A program made the position numbers and the translations under genes. Below the pieces are notes generated by a model. It saw only the letters and a list, made by a program, of their open reading frames with translations. It was not told where the DNA came from and searched no databases. Shown piece by piece: positions 6,016-13,790 of a DNA stretch of 42,183 nt. The DNA is taken from positions 1 through 42,183 of the IMG/VR virus record IMGVR_UViG_3300011114_000884; one strand, written 5' to 3'. Source of the DNA: a virus. How positions within the stretch are numbered: position 1 is the stretch's first letter; the number at the start of each line of letters is the position of its first letter.

Positions 6016-6227
6016 CCCGCCCACCTGACCCGCCAGACAACCCGCCGTTCTACACAATCGCCGGGATGAATCGCGCATGGCGCGCAGCCTATGCCCGCGA
6101 CGGCGGGGAATTTTGGCCGCGCGACGAACAGCCGGACGCGGAGCCGGACACCGACGAAATCGCCGGTGAAATTGACCCGTGTGCGGTGCCGAGAACCTAC
6201 CCGAAACAGCTAACAATCGGAGATTGA
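6012..6227 (+). CDS. Small acidic hypothetical protein
   Basis: A 71-aa protein starting at ATG 6012, overlapping the previous stop (ATGA). The N-terminus is proline-rich (RPPDPPDNPPFY), followed by AGMNRAWRAAYARDGGEFW and an acidic tail. No membrane segment and no recognised family. The tight overlap and good composition support a real gene in the early operon. Confidence 0.55.
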   Translation: MTRPPDPPDNPPFYTIAGMNRAWRAAYARDGGEFWPRDEQPDAEPDTDEIAGEIDPCAVPRTYPKQLTIGD

Positions 6228-6228
6228 A

Positions 6229-6477
6229 ATGCTTGCTATTCTTACATATTCAGCACGATTTGACACCGACATCGACAAAATCCGCTGCGAAAGTTTTGGG
6301 CGTCCGTTGACCGTGGGCAATCTCGACACAGCGATCGAGCAGGGGCACGCGATCGAGATTAACCTTGGTGGCGGCTATTGGGTCACGCTGCCCGCATCCG
6401 AGATCGCGGCGGTCGATCACAGGCTCTACGAATCGCTGCTGCCAATTCACGCAGCGGTGGCGGCGAAAAATGCGTAA
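6229..6477 (+). CDS. Small hypothetical protein
   Basis: An 82-aa protein that starts MLAILTYSARFDTD; GGAG lies 6 bases before the ATG. The pattern suggests a small alpha/beta fold (LTVGNLDTAIEQGHAIEINL, then YWVTLPASEI). No recognised family. It follows its neighbour by one base and overlaps the next gene by 8 bases. Confidence 0.6.
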   Translation: MLAILTYSARFDTDIDKIRCESFGRPLTVGNLDTAIEQGHAIEINLGGGYWVTLPASEIAAVDHRLYESLLPIHAAVAAKNA

Positions 6478-6640
6478 CCTGCTGCAACAATGGGCAGAAC
6501 TCGACGCAGCCGAGCGTGCTTTTGCGGCGATGAGTGATGCCGCCGCCACCAAAGGCACGCGCAAGAACCAGCGCAACCGCTTGTTTTTAGCAGTGGAACG
6601 GCTGCGGAAGGCGCGGCGGGAGGTGTCACGTGCGCTGTGA
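6470..6640 (+). CDS. Small basic helical protein
   Basis: A 56-aa protein starting at ATG 6470 with a purine-rich site (GGTGGCGGCGAAAA). It is helical and basic toward the C-terminus (RNRLFLAVERLRKARREV). It overlaps the previous gene by 8 bases and the next by 11, so it is part of the same packed operon. No family recognised; nucleic-acid or protein binding would fit the charge but is a guess. Confidence 0.55.
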   Translation: MRNLLQQWAELDAAERAFAAMSDAAATKGTRKNQRNRLFLAVERLRKARREVSRAL

Positions 6641-6761
6641 TTCCTGCGGTCAATCCCGCGAAATCATATTGAACTCGGCAGGCGAGTGCTCGCGTTGCCG
6701 ACAACTGCCGTGGCGCTCGCGGCTCAAGCGGACGTTTTGGCTTTGGTGGATTCGCCACTGA
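6630..6761 (+). CDS. 43-aa zinc-ribbon peptide
   Basis: A GTG start at 6630 follows an excellent GGGAGG site by 6 bases. The 43-aa product begins MRCDSCGQSR and continues GECSRCRQLP, giving two CxxC pairs spaced as in a zinc ribbon, then a basic and Trp-rich tail (RLKRTFWLWWIRH). It overlaps the upstream gene by 11 bases. Tiny CxxC proteins are common in phage early regions. Function unknown; nucleic-acid binding is possible. Confidence 0.55.
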   Translation: MRCDSCGQSREIILNSAGECSRCRQLPWRSRLKRTFWLWWIRH

Positions 6762-6829
6762 TTCCCAACCCTTCCGCAGCGGTCAAGGATGGCTACTGCA
6801 CAACCGCGCTTCGGCGCAAGGAATTTGAA

Positions 6830-7657
6830 ATGTTTACACAAGGTCAAAGGTGCTTTTCCGATTCTGGGCGCGAAGTTGAGTATCTCGCGCCACTGCCAAA
6901 CGGATTCCACTTGGTCTACCCGTTTTTGGAGGCCGACGATTACGAATACCGTTCGCCCGAACCAACCGTTGTTGAGCGGCTTTTTGCCGAAGCGCCTACG
7001 CAAGTGAAAAATGCGGAGTTGGCTGAACTTGAAGCGCAAATCGCGAGCAAGCGCGATGAGTTGCGCATGGTCAACTCGGACATTCGCGGCATTCAAGCCA
7101 CGCGCGAGAAACTTCTCGCGAAATTACAGGATGTTCCAGAACTTCAGCGCATCGCCGATTGGCTCGACGGTAAGATCACCTGCTTTGTAGTGCATGACAA
7201 TTACAGCCTTTCATTCAAGGCGTTCAGCGAAATTGGGGAGGGAACGGACAGCGAGCGGGACATGGTGCGGCTACTGTGTTTGACCGGAGACGCCACGACC
7301 AAGGGAATATCGTGGAAATTCAACCGCTACAAGGACGGCAGCGGCAGTTGGACTGACTGCATTCCTTGCGCCGACGCCTCGGAACAAATGGCTGCGGGTC
7401 AAAAGATTGCCGATGCTTGGTGGCGGCAACGCGATCGGGACTGCGCAGAACACGTTAGAATTTCACGGATTAGAAGCTGTTTGGCGCATGGGCTTACTGT
7501 GCCGCCCGACGCCCGCGACCTGCTTGCTCGTTTTGATGTGGATCTGGCGCAAAAGAAATTGACCCACGCAAAACACGAACTTGCGTCGTATCAAGCGAAA
7601 GTGGACGCGCTCATCGCCAAATTAGCCCAGTCCAACCCGCTTGACGCCGCCCGTTGA
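6830..7657 (+). CDS. Hypothetical protein with two coiled coils
   Basis: A 275-aa protein. The ATG at 6830 is preceded by AAGGAA at good spacing; the frame is open further upstream but without a site. Residues about 58-98 form a coiled coil (LAELEAQIASKRDELRM), then a globular middle (WLDGKITCFVVHDNYSLSF), and a second coiled coil near the end (LTHAKHELASYQAKVDALIA). I do not recognise a family. The position between small early genes and the replication genes suggests an early role. Confidence 0.7.
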   Translation: MFTQGQRCFSDSGREVEYLAPLPNGFHLVYPFLEADDYEYRSPEPTVVERLFAEAPTQVKNAELAELEAQIASKRDELRMVNSDIRGIQATREKLLAKLQDVPELQRIADWLDGKITCFVVHDNYSLSFKAFSEIGEGTDSERDMVRLLCLTGDATTKGISWKFNRYKDGSGSWTDCIPCADASEQMAAGQKIADAWWRQRDRDCAEHVRISRIRSCLAHGLTVPPDARDLLARFDVDLAQKKLTHAKHELASYQAKVDALIAKLAQSNPLDAAR

Positions 7658-7785
7658 CCTGTGTTACAAACGAAACCCAGCAAGCGCCTACAACCGACTT
7701 GCAGCACCCGTTCCCAGAATCGCCCGCTGCCTCGCCCCACGACCCGCAGCACAGCGAACCGTTACCGCCCCCGACTGTGTTGTAG
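7654..7785 (+). CDS. Possible 43-aa proline-rich peptide
   Basis: A TTG at 7654 overlaps the previous TGA and opens 43 codons rich in Pro, Gln, Thr and Ser (TNETQQAPTTDLQHPFPESP). The overlap style matches other genes here, but there is no ribosome binding site. It fills most of the 163-base gap before the replication gene. Weakly supported. Confidence 0.25.
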   Translation: MTCVTNETQQAPTTDLQHPFPESPAASPHDPQHSEPLPPPTVL

Positions 7786-7820
7786 CAGTCGGCGTGGCGG
7801 ACGGTGTCAAGGAATTGGTA

Positions 7821-8681
7821 ATGCCCGATCCTGCATGGTTCCACCCAATTGACTACACCGACGTGCAAGCGCTGCGCAAATTCACGCCGTCGCAGCGCTG
7901 GACATACATCGAACTGTTCAGCGGTGAACTTGGCAGCAAACACGGGCTTGTCGAAGTCCGCAGCGCCCTTATCGCTGGCGAATTGGATTGCGAGCGAGCG
8001 ATAATCGACTTCGACATCGCCGCGCTGGACGCGGGCGGCGCGATCATTTGGGACGCAGCGAATCGGCTGGCGTACCAACTCGGCCATTTGCTCCGACATT
8101 GCCCAAACGACAGCGCGCGCGATGCTTGGCGCAAGGCTATCCGAAACCTTCCGCAAGGTTGCGCGACCAATGCTGCACTCTCTGAGCTAGACGGCACACC
8201 GTGCCCCCACCGTGGCAGCACCGTGGTGGCACCGTTCGCGCGCGTTGAACAGGAACAGGAACAGGAACAGGAACAGGAACGTAAAACAGGAACGGGAACA
8301 TCTACGGGAACAGGGTCGCCTTCGGCTCCCGCTCCCGCTCCGGCTGCGCCAGAGCAATTGATCCTTGAAGCTGGTGAGGCAAAGGGTAGGGACAAAACAC
8401 CACCCCCCTTGCCGCCCAAGACACGCAAAGACCGCTGCACTATCGCGCAAGCCACTGAATATGCAAACGAACTCAAAATGCCAACCGGCACCGGCGAGAA
8501 GTTTGTCAATCATTACGACTCTATCGGCTGGAAACGTGGTAAAGCAGCAATCCTTGACTGGAGGGCGACGATGCGAACGTGGCGGAATAACGAAAACAAC
8601 AGCGGCGATCGCTACCGAGGCAAGGTTGACAACCGCGCCCCAGTCAGAGAGATCGAGGGCGAAAACGAGGTGTTCTTTTGA
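7821..8681 (+). CDS. Replisome-organiser-like replication protein
   Basis: A 286-aa protein; ATG 7821 follows AAGGA by 7 bases. The N-terminal ~110 residues are a conserved-looking domain (WFHPIDYTDVQALRKFTPSQ). A low-complexity linker follows (EQ repeats, then TGTGTSTGTG and AP repeats, about 143-175). The C-terminal block FVNHYDSIGWKRGKAAILDW and TMRTWRNN matches the W-x-G-x-x-I-x-W-x2-x-x-W ending of phage replication proteins of the O / DnaD-like organiser type. These bind the origin and recruit the helicase loader, and the next gene is indeed a DnaC-like loader, overlapping by 4 bases. The linker length may vary because of a hexanucleotide repeat. Confidence 0.7.
   Translation: MPDPAWFHPIDYTDVQALRKFTPSQRWTYIELFSGELGSKHGLVEVRSALIAGELDCERAIIDFDIAALDAGGAIIWDAANRLAYQLGHLLRHCPNDSARDAWRKAIRNLPQGCATNAALSELDGTPCPHRGSTVVAPFARVEQEQEQEQEQERKTGTGTSTGTGSPSAPAPAPAAPEQLILEAGEAKGRDKTPPPLPPKTRKDRCTIAQATEYANELKMPTGTGEKFVNHYDSIGWKRGKAAILDWRATMRTWRNNENNSGDRYRGKVDNRAPVREIEGENEVFF
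8247..8280 (+). repeat. GAACAG hexanucleotide tandem repeat
   Basis: Five full copies of GAACAG plus GAAC lie inside the replication gene and encode an alternating Glu-Gln tract. The unit length keeps the frame if copies are gained or lost. Confidence 0.95.
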
Positions 8682-9505
8682 GCAACGATTATAATGACTA
8701 TGGCGAAACCTTCCAATCCGCCCCACGTCCGCCGCCGCTGTACGATCGGCCCGGCCACGAACTTGTCAGCACGCCAGCCGAGGCATTGGCGCAGAACTAT
8801 TGGATCTGCCGCGATGAATTGGGCTTCACTTATCCGTTTGGCAACGGCGTAATCAAACGGCCCGACGGCACAAGTTGCATCGTGACCACGGATTGCTACG
8901 GCAGATGCACGCGGCTTGAACGCGATGCCAGCGGTAGCGCCGTCAAGCCCAAGGAAATCGCCGCCGAGCATGATTCGCCGCCGTGGACGGTCAATGGCAA
9001 GCCGGTCACTGTGACGCCGGAAATCGAGCAGTGCAAACGCTGGGCTGCCGACTATCGGGCGGGCGGGCGACACGGGCTGCTGCTGAGCGGCGGAGTCGGC
9101 ACAGGCAAAAGCAATGCTGCGACCTGGATGTGCATTGACGCCGCCGCCCGCTACGAAATCGTCCAGAACTGGCTTGAATTTGTGCGGGAAATGCGCAGTG
9201 AGTACGGCAAAAGCGAACGCCAGTTTGACGATCGGATCGCCGTTGTCAGCAAAGCTGCGGTTTTGATTCTGGAAGATTTGGAAGTGCCGACCGCGAACGA
9301 CGATCGGCAACTGCTGGCGCAGATTATCGATGCCCGCTGGCGCAACAAACTGCCAACAATAATCACCTGTAACATGACGTTGCCGGAGTTGGAGAAAGCA
9401 GGGCTTGACGCGAGAGTTGCAAGCAGAATCGGCAGTTACAGCAAACTGCTGTTTCGTGGGCAGGACTTTAGACGCAGCCGAACCGCTGCAAAGGATGCGA
9501 GATGA
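8678..9505 (+). CDS. DnaC-like helicase loader ATPase
   Basis: A 275-aa AAA+ ATPase. Walker A is LLSGGVGTGKSN (about 135-146), Walker B is AVLILEDLEVP (about 194-204), sensor 1 lies at TIITCNMTLPEL (about 227-238), and an arginine-finger-type Arg lies in DARVASRI. Spacing and the LILEDL Walker B match the DnaC/IstB family, which loads the host DnaB helicase. It begins with TTG at 8678, supported by GAGG seven bases upstream and overlap with the previous stop; no ATG exists before the Walker A region. It acts together with the preceding organiser. No helicase is encoded, so host DnaB is the likely partner. Confidence 0.85.
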   Translation: MSNDYNDYGETFQSAPRPPPLYDRPGHELVSTPAEALAQNYWICRDELGFTYPFGNGVIKRPDGTSCIVTTDCYGRCTRLERDASGSAVKPKEIAAEHDSPPWTVNGKPVTVTPEIEQCKRWAADYRAGGRHGLLLSGGVGTGKSNAATWMCIDAAARYEIVQNWLEFVREMRSEYGKSERQFDDRIAVVSKAAVLILEDLEVPTANDDRQLLAQIIDARWRNKLPTIITCNMTLPELEKAGLDARVASRIGSYSKLLFRGQDFRRSRTAAKDAR

Positions 9506-9936
9506 GCCGATACCCCAACAGCAATTTATTCGGCGAGGATGTAATCATAATCCCCAACGATCCCGGTGATGCGGCCAAAGCCTACGCGGCCACAATCGCG
9601 CTGCGCCACTTCGACGTGATTGACGAACTGCTCAACACGTTCGCCGTCTCGGCGGTCAACTGCGCAAGTTTTGCCGCAGTTAACTCGCAAGGCGCACGCC
9701 CACGATGGATGCGAGACGCCATCGATGAGCGAACAGCGGCGGCAGACGCGATTGTGGCCGCGTTGCTGTCGCGTGATGGCGAAATCGCCAGCCAGCGTGA
9801 CGAATTGTCACGACTTCGCAAAGAACTTGCGGACATGACTGACAAATATCTTGAGGCGATCAAGCCACTCGACAGCCGCGAATGCCCAGCCTGCGGACAC
9901 CCGTTGTGTGATGGCGAAATCTGCACGGAATGCTAG
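9502..9936 (+). CDS. Hypothetical protein with C-terminal zinc ribbon
   Basis: A 144-aa protein, ATG 9502 overlapping the loader stop. The middle contains a coiled coil (about 90-118, DGEIASQRDELSRLRKELAD). The last 20 residues carry ECPACGHPLCDGEICTEC: four cysteines in two pairs suited to zinc binding. A metal-binding ending on a coiled coil suggests a nucleic-acid or protein adaptor. It is last in the promoter-5477 operon before a 132-base gap. Confidence 0.65.
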   Translation: MSRYPNSNLFGEDVIIIPNDPGDAAKAYAATIALRHFDVIDELLNTFAVSAVNCASFAAVNSQGARPRWMRDAIDERTAAADAIVAALLSRDGEIASQRDELSRLRKELADMTDKYLEAIKPLDSRECPACGHPLCDGEICTEC

Positions 9937-9980
9937 GGTTGAAACAGCCGTGATTGCGGGGCGATACAACTATTTTGCGG

Positions 9981-10042
9981 CGATTGCATTTATTTGCACA
10001 AATCCGCTTGACACTGCCGCCGATTGCATTATCCTGCACAAC
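9981..10042 (+). promoter_or_regulatory. Two 20-bp direct repeats flanking and covering a promoter
   Basis: CGATTGCATT begins at 9981 and again at 10021, exactly 40 bp apart. Each is followed by AT-TTTGCACAA-like sequence (ATTTGCACAA, then ATCCTGCACAA). The second copy overlaps the -10 of the promoter at 10008-10035, and the first is upstream of its -35. This is the layout of paired operators bridged by a dimeric regulator. The HTH protein coded just downstream is the obvious candidate. Confidence 0.6.
10008..10035 (+). promoter_or_regulatory. Sigma70-type promoter before the recombination module
   Basis: A -35 TTGACA (10008-10013), 16-bp spacer and -10 TATCCT (10030-10035). It lies 33 bp before the ATG of the small HTH gene and would drive the ATPase-nuclease-RecT-RusA genes. 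Confidence 0.65.
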
Positions 10043-10068
10043 AGGCCGCGAACAACGGCGGAGGGAAG

Positions 10069-10254
10069 ATGGAACTTTTGAGCTACACCGACGCCGCGAA
10101 GCTGCTGGGCGTTCACCGCAACACCGTGCATGACATGGTGAAAGACGGGAAGTTGGAGAAGGTTGTACTGCTACGAACACCCAAGATCCGACGGTCGGAA
10201 ATTGAGGCGATTTTGAACGGGACGAAAGCTGTTGAATCGGCTGAGGGAAAGTGA
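10069..10254 (+). CDS. Excisionase/MerR-like small HTH protein
   Basis: A 61-aa protein; ATG 10069 with GGAGG four bases upstream. The sequence YTDAAKLLGVHRNTVHDMVK followed by a strand and RRSEIEAIL is the classic winged MerR-type HTH of the excisionase/AlpA-like class (HTH_17). It sits behind a promoter with two direct repeats and overlaps the ATPase gene start. Autoregulation of the recombination operon is likely; excision is unlikely because no integrase is present. DNA binding is well supported, the exact role is inferred. Confidence 0.8.
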   Translation: MELLSYTDAAKLLGVHRNTVHDMVKDGKLEKVVLLRTPKIRRSEIEAILNGTKAVESAEGK

Positions 10255-11735
10255 TGAGCGTAATCAAACTGGTGAAAGCCAACAATTTTCAGCGTATTGA
10301 AGCGGTCGAAATCCATCCGCGTCCTGGCGTGCAAGTGCTGGCGGGCAAGAATGGGGCGGGCAAGACTTCGGTTTTAGACGCTATTTTCGCTGCGTTGGCG
10401 GGCAAGTCGGCATTCCCTGCCAAGCCCGTACACGGTGACGCGGCGAAGGCTGAACTTGTGCTGGAAACCGATGACGGCCTGCGCATCGAGCGGACCATCA
10501 AGCCTGATGGCAGCAACAGCCTGCGAGTGCTGCAAAACGGCGTGCAGTTGGGCGGCTCGCTTCAGGCGATGTTGGATAAGAAATTCCAGTCGATTGCGTT
10601 TGACCCGCTGGCATTCACGCGGCAGAAGCCGAAAGAGCAGGCAGACACGCTGCGCAAATTGGTGGGCGTGGACACGTCGAGGCTGGATGGCGAGCGGTTG
10701 ACCGTGACGCAGGAGCGGCTGCTTGTTGGCCGCGAGCGCGATGCCGCCCAAGGCCACGTCGATTCGATGCCGCCGCTGGTTGCGGGCGTGCCCGATACCG
10801 AGGTCTCGCTTGCCGATTTATTGGCGCAGCAGACTGCCGCGACGGAGGCCGCGAATCGCAAAGCGGCGCTTGTGCGTGAAGCGGAAGATGCTGATATGCG
10901 GCGGGGAAATAATGTCTCGAAAATTGCCGAGTTATCGGCGGAAATGGAGGGGATTGATCCCGATTCAGCACTGATGAGCCTCAACGCTGAGACCGCGCAA
11001 CAATTGGTGCGCGCAGAGGAAATGCTTGCAGAACGCATTGCGGCGCTGCAATCTCAGATTGAGCGTGAGCGCGCCGGTTCGCTTGCCCGCGCAGCCGAGG
11101 TTGGCGCGAGTTTGGCCAAGAGATGCCAGCAGATTCGCGATGATGCGACCGCGAAAACCGCAGACCTGAACGCCAAACTTATCAGCCACAGCGACCGCGT
11201 GCAGGAACTACAAGGGTTTGCTGACGCCAAGCGCGTCGAAGCCGACGCAATCGCCGTCGCCGATACCGCCGCGCTTCAGGCGCAACTCAGCGGAATCGAA
11301 ACGATAAACGCCGCTGTCCGCGCCAACGCCGCGCGAATCAAAGCAGGGATTGCCGCGCTGAAATTGGTCAACGACTACAAAGCAAAGACCGCGCGCATCG
11401 ACGCCATCGACGCCGAGCGCAAAGCCATGATTGCTGCGGCGAAATTTCCGGTGGACGGGCTTGGGTTTGGCGAGGACGGCACGCTGCAATTCAAGGGTTG
11501 GCCACTTGAGCAGGCGTCGCAAGCCGAGCAAATCCGCGTGAGTACGGCGGTCGCGATGGCGATGCAGCCGGAACTGCGCGTTTGCCGCGTGGCCGATGGC
11601 GGGTTGCTGGACGCCGACAGCATGGCGATGCTGGACGAATTGGCGGAAGCGAATCAATTTCAGGTGTTTGTCGAGTGCATCGTGCCGACGGGCGAAGGCT
11701 GCATCGAGATTGTTGACGGCAAGGTGGCGCAATGA
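10254..11735 (+). CDS. SbcC/Rad50-like AAA ATPase of the recombination module
   Basis: A 493-aa SMC-type ATPase. Walker A GKNGAGKTS at 31-39 follows the typical N-terminal strand FQRIEAVEI. A long helical coiled coil spans about 190-390. The C-terminal signature region lies near 418-428 (LEQASQAEQIRVS), followed by a degenerate Walker B, VCRVADGGLLD (about 441-451), instead of hydrophobic-DE. Such 'hydrophobic-x-DGxLLD' endings are usual in phage ATPases beside RecE-like nucleases and RecT. It probably couples ATP hydrolysis to end processing by the next gene. GTG at 10251 and ATG at 10254 are both possible starts; the ATG has GAGGG six bases upstream. Confidence 0.85.
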   Translation: MSVIKLVKANNFQRIEAVEIHPRPGVQVLAGKNGAGKTSVLDAIFAALAGKSAFPAKPVHGDAAKAELVLETDDGLRIERTIKPDGSNSLRVLQNGVQLGGSLQAMLDKKFQSIAFDPLAFTRQKPKEQADTLRKLVGVDTSRLDGERLTVTQERLLVGRERDAAQGHVDSMPPLVAGVPDTEVSLADLLAQQTAATEAANRKAALVREAEDADMRRGNNVSKIAELSAEMEGIDPDSALMSLNAETAQQLVRAEEMLAERIAALQSQIERERAGSLARAAEVGASLAKRCQQIRDDATAKTADLNAKLISHSDRVQELQGFADAKRVEADAIAVADTAALQAQLSGIETINAAVRANAARIKAGIAALKLVNDYKAKTARIDAIDAERKAMIAAAKFPVDGLGFGEDGTLQFKGWPLEQASQAEQIRVSTAVAMAMQPELRVCRVADGGLLDADSMAMLDELAEANQFQVFVECIVPTGEGCIEIVDGKVAQ

Positions 11736-12592
11736 TTACACCTTACACGCCAGAAGCGCTTGCCGCCTACGACTGGAGCAAACCGATTGCGTTCAGCGGT
11801 ATGCCTTTCTCGGATTACGCTGCGATTACAGCGCTCAATGGCAGTTTGGCCAAGAAGGCGTTGCAAAGTCCATTCAAGGCCCAGCACTACCTGAACAACC
11901 CAAGCCCGCGAACACAAGGGCTTTTGTTCGGGTCAGCTTGGCACTGCGCGATGTTGGAACCGGAGCATTTCGACAGCGTTGCCGTCGTCGCGGGGGAAGG
12001 TAAAACGACTTTCAGCACCCGCAGCACAGGCAAGGGCGCGAAGGAATGGGTTGCTGCAAACCCCTCGCTGGTTCCGTTCGACGATGAGGACCGCGAGACT
12101 TGCAACGGCATGGTCGCGCGCGTCCGAGCGGGCGGCTACCAATTCGACGGCTGGCTGGCCGAAGTTGTGATCTTGTGGGAGCGCGACGGCGTGCGGCGCA
12201 AGGCGCGGTTGGACGGCTTGCGCAAAGACTGTAAAAGCATCCTGGAAATCAAAAGCGCCGAATCCGTTGAGCCTGAAGCGTTTTCGCGCAGCATCGCGAC
12301 CTACGGTTACGACGTATCGTGCGTTCATTACATGGAGGCGGTCACGCAACTGACCGGAAACGTGCCGAGTTTCGTGTTTGTTGCGCAGGAAAAAGAACCG
12401 CCCTACGACTTCGATTGCTGGGAGCCAGATCAAACGCTGTTGGATAGCGGCGCGGCGGGCATCGAATCGGCGGCAGAAGCATGGCGGCGCTCGGAAGGAT
12501 TTACCAAGCCGGAGCTTGCGCAGATTGTGAAGGTGAGCAAAATCGGTATGCCAAAGTGGTTTACCGGACGCAATGTTAAATTTCACGTTTAA
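11732..12592 (+). CDS. RecE-like PD-(D/E)xK exonuclease
   Basis: A 286-aa protein. GSAWHCAMLEPE (about 68-78) provides the conserved His of this family. The PD-(D/E)xK core reads ARLDGL (Asp161) and LEIKS (Glu172, Lys174), and the closing helix YDVSCVHYME carries the Q/Y-type motif. This matches the RecE/DUF3799 group of 5'-3' double-strand exonucleases that make 3' tails for RecT. The start ATG at 11732 overlaps the ATPase stop and has AAGG nine bases upstream. RecT follows after 12 bases. Confidence 0.85.
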   Translation: MITPYTPEALAAYDWSKPIAFSGMPFSDYAAITALNGSLAKKALQSPFKAQHYLNNPSPRTQGLLFGSAWHCAMLEPEHFDSVAVVAGEGKTTFSTRSTGKGAKEWVAANPSLVPFDDEDRETCNGMVARVRAGGYQFDGWLAEVVILWERDGVRRKARLDGLRKDCKSILEIKSAESVEPEAFSRSIATYGYDVSCVHYMEAVTQLTGNVPSFVFVAQEKEPPYDFDCWEPDQTLLDSGAAGIESAAEAWRRSEGFTKPELAQIVKVSKIGMPKWFTGRNVKFHV

Positions 12593-12604
12593 GTGAGGAA
12601 GCTT

Positions 12605-13498
12605 ATGAGCGATTCTACTGAAATGGCGACGGCGCAGCCCGCGCCGATTGAAAGCGCACGCACCGATTCGGAGCGGAACTGGAACCTGATGCAGCGCCGC
12701 GCGAAAGCGTTGGCCGCAAGCGGTCTTGTGCCGGAAGTCTACCAGAACAATCTGCCTAACGTGCTTGTGGCACTGGACATGGCGGATCGGCTTGGCGCAA
12801 ATCCGCTAATGGTGATGCAGAACCTTGTGATTATCCACGGTCGCCCGTCGTGGAGCGCGACGTTTCTGATCGCGACGGTCAACCAGTGCGGGCGGTTCAC
12901 GCCGCTGCGCTACGAGACCCGTGGCGACGACCCGCGCAAGACCGACTTTCGCTGCCGTGCGGTGGCTCGCGACATCGCCAGCGGCGACGTGTGCGAAGGC
13001 GAGTGGATCGACTGGCCGATGGTGGACGGCGAAGGCTGGAGCAAAAAGAGCGGCAGCAAATGGAAGACGATGCCCGGCCAAATGTTCCGCTACCGAGCTG
13101 CTGCATTTTGGGCGCGCACGTTTGCGCCCGAGGTGTCGATGGGTATTTACACCGAGGACGAGGCGCGCGATGTGGCTGTTGAGCCGTTGCCAGTCGCCAG
13201 CGTTAGCCCAAGCCAACGGCTGCGTCAGATGATTGCAGCACCAGCCTACGATGCCGAGACTGGCGAGATTACTGAAGGGGCAGAATCGTCCCCGCAAGCC
13301 CCGACGCCTGAAGCGCAGACAGACGCCGCACCGAAAGCGGATATACCAGCCAGCGGCCAAGCTGCTAAGCCGACGTGCCCAAATCCGAAGTGCGGCAAGG
13401 CCGTCGATGCTGAAATGCTGGCCGAGTGCAACGAGAAGGGAACCTGCCCCGTCTGCGCGCCGAAGCCGGTTGAACCAACGGATGGCAAGTTGCTGTGA
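12605..13498 (+). CDS. recT: RecT-family single-strand annealing protein with added zinc ribbon
   Basis: A 297-aa protein. Residues about 25-190 match RecT-type annealases: LVPEVYQNNLPNVLVALDMA, then NPLMVMQNLVIIHGRPSWSA, then PGQMFRYRAAAFWARTFAPE. They anneal single strands exposed by the upstream exonuclease. After an acidic Pro/Ala linker (about 192-252) the C-terminus carries five cysteines at 258, 263, 275, 281 and 284 in a zinc-ribbon arrangement (CPNPKCGKAVDAEML, then CPVC), which is not part of the standard RecT fold. The ATG at 12605 is chosen over the GTG at 12593 because GAGGA stands five bases before it. Confidence 0.88.
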   Translation: MSDSTEMATAQPAPIESARTDSERNWNLMQRRAKALAASGLVPEVYQNNLPNVLVALDMADRLGANPLMVMQNLVIIHGRPSWSATFLIATVNQCGRFTPLRYETRGDDPRKTDFRCRAVARDIASGDVCEGEWIDWPMVDGEGWSKKSGSKWKTMPGQMFRYRAAAFWARTFAPEVSMGIYTEDEARDVAVEPLPVASVSPSQRLRQMIAAPAYDAETGEITEGAESSPQAPTPEAQTDAAPKADIPASGQAAKPTCPNPKCGKAVDAEMLAECNEKGTCPVCAPKPVEPTDGKLL

Positions 13499-13790
13499 GA
13501 ACGCAAGGTTGCGCTGTGGTCCGGCAGGATCGCCACACCAGCGCAGCCGTGCCAGCGAGGGATGGCCAATCCCCGTGGGCAGTGAGTAGGCCCCGTAATC
13601 TCACTGCTGGCGACATCGGGGCAAATTCGAGCGGGTGGTAACCGCGAGTAGTTCCGGGGAGTCGAGCCGGACGTTAGTCGCGACGAAATAAGCGGCGCGG
13701 GGATGGCCAACCCCAGAACCATAGAGCCTAAGCCAGCGAGGCGCGCGCCGGACTGGCCCGAACGAGCGCAACTGCGCAGAGGTGTTGGGG
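13499..13790 (+). ncRNA. Candidate structured RNA between recT and rusA
   Basis: 292 bases without a supported gene, dense in complementary segments. (1) 13511-13519 pairs with 13533-13537 and 13541-13544 (GCGCTGTGG arm, 3-nt bulge). (2) GGGAT/ATCCC (13559-13563 with 13569-13573). (3) CAGTGAG/CTCACTG (13580-13586 with 13600-13606), whose loop holds GCCCCG (13590-13595) able to pair with CGGGGC (13617-13622), an H-type pseudoknot. (4) GCGG/CCGC (13631-13634 with 13642-13645). (5) TCCGG/CCGGA (13653-13657 with 13667-13671). (6) GGGG/CCCC (13699-13702 with 13711-13714). Hairpins 2 and 6 share GGATGGCCAA, and GCCAGCGAGG occurs twice (13551, 13732). It matches no RNA family I can name, and the alternative is an unrecognised DNA element. 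Confidence 0.5.

Noticed and set aside
3373-8611. Cyanobacterial host from GCGATCGC sites
   Set aside because: Only about two such octamers were noticed (near 3373 and 8604), far fewer than the enrichment seen in cyanobacterial genomes; no photosynthesis genes are present.
10069-10254. True excisionase of a temperate phage
   Set aside because: No integrase, attachment repeats or lysogeny repressor are seen; the HTH protein is better read as an operon regulator.
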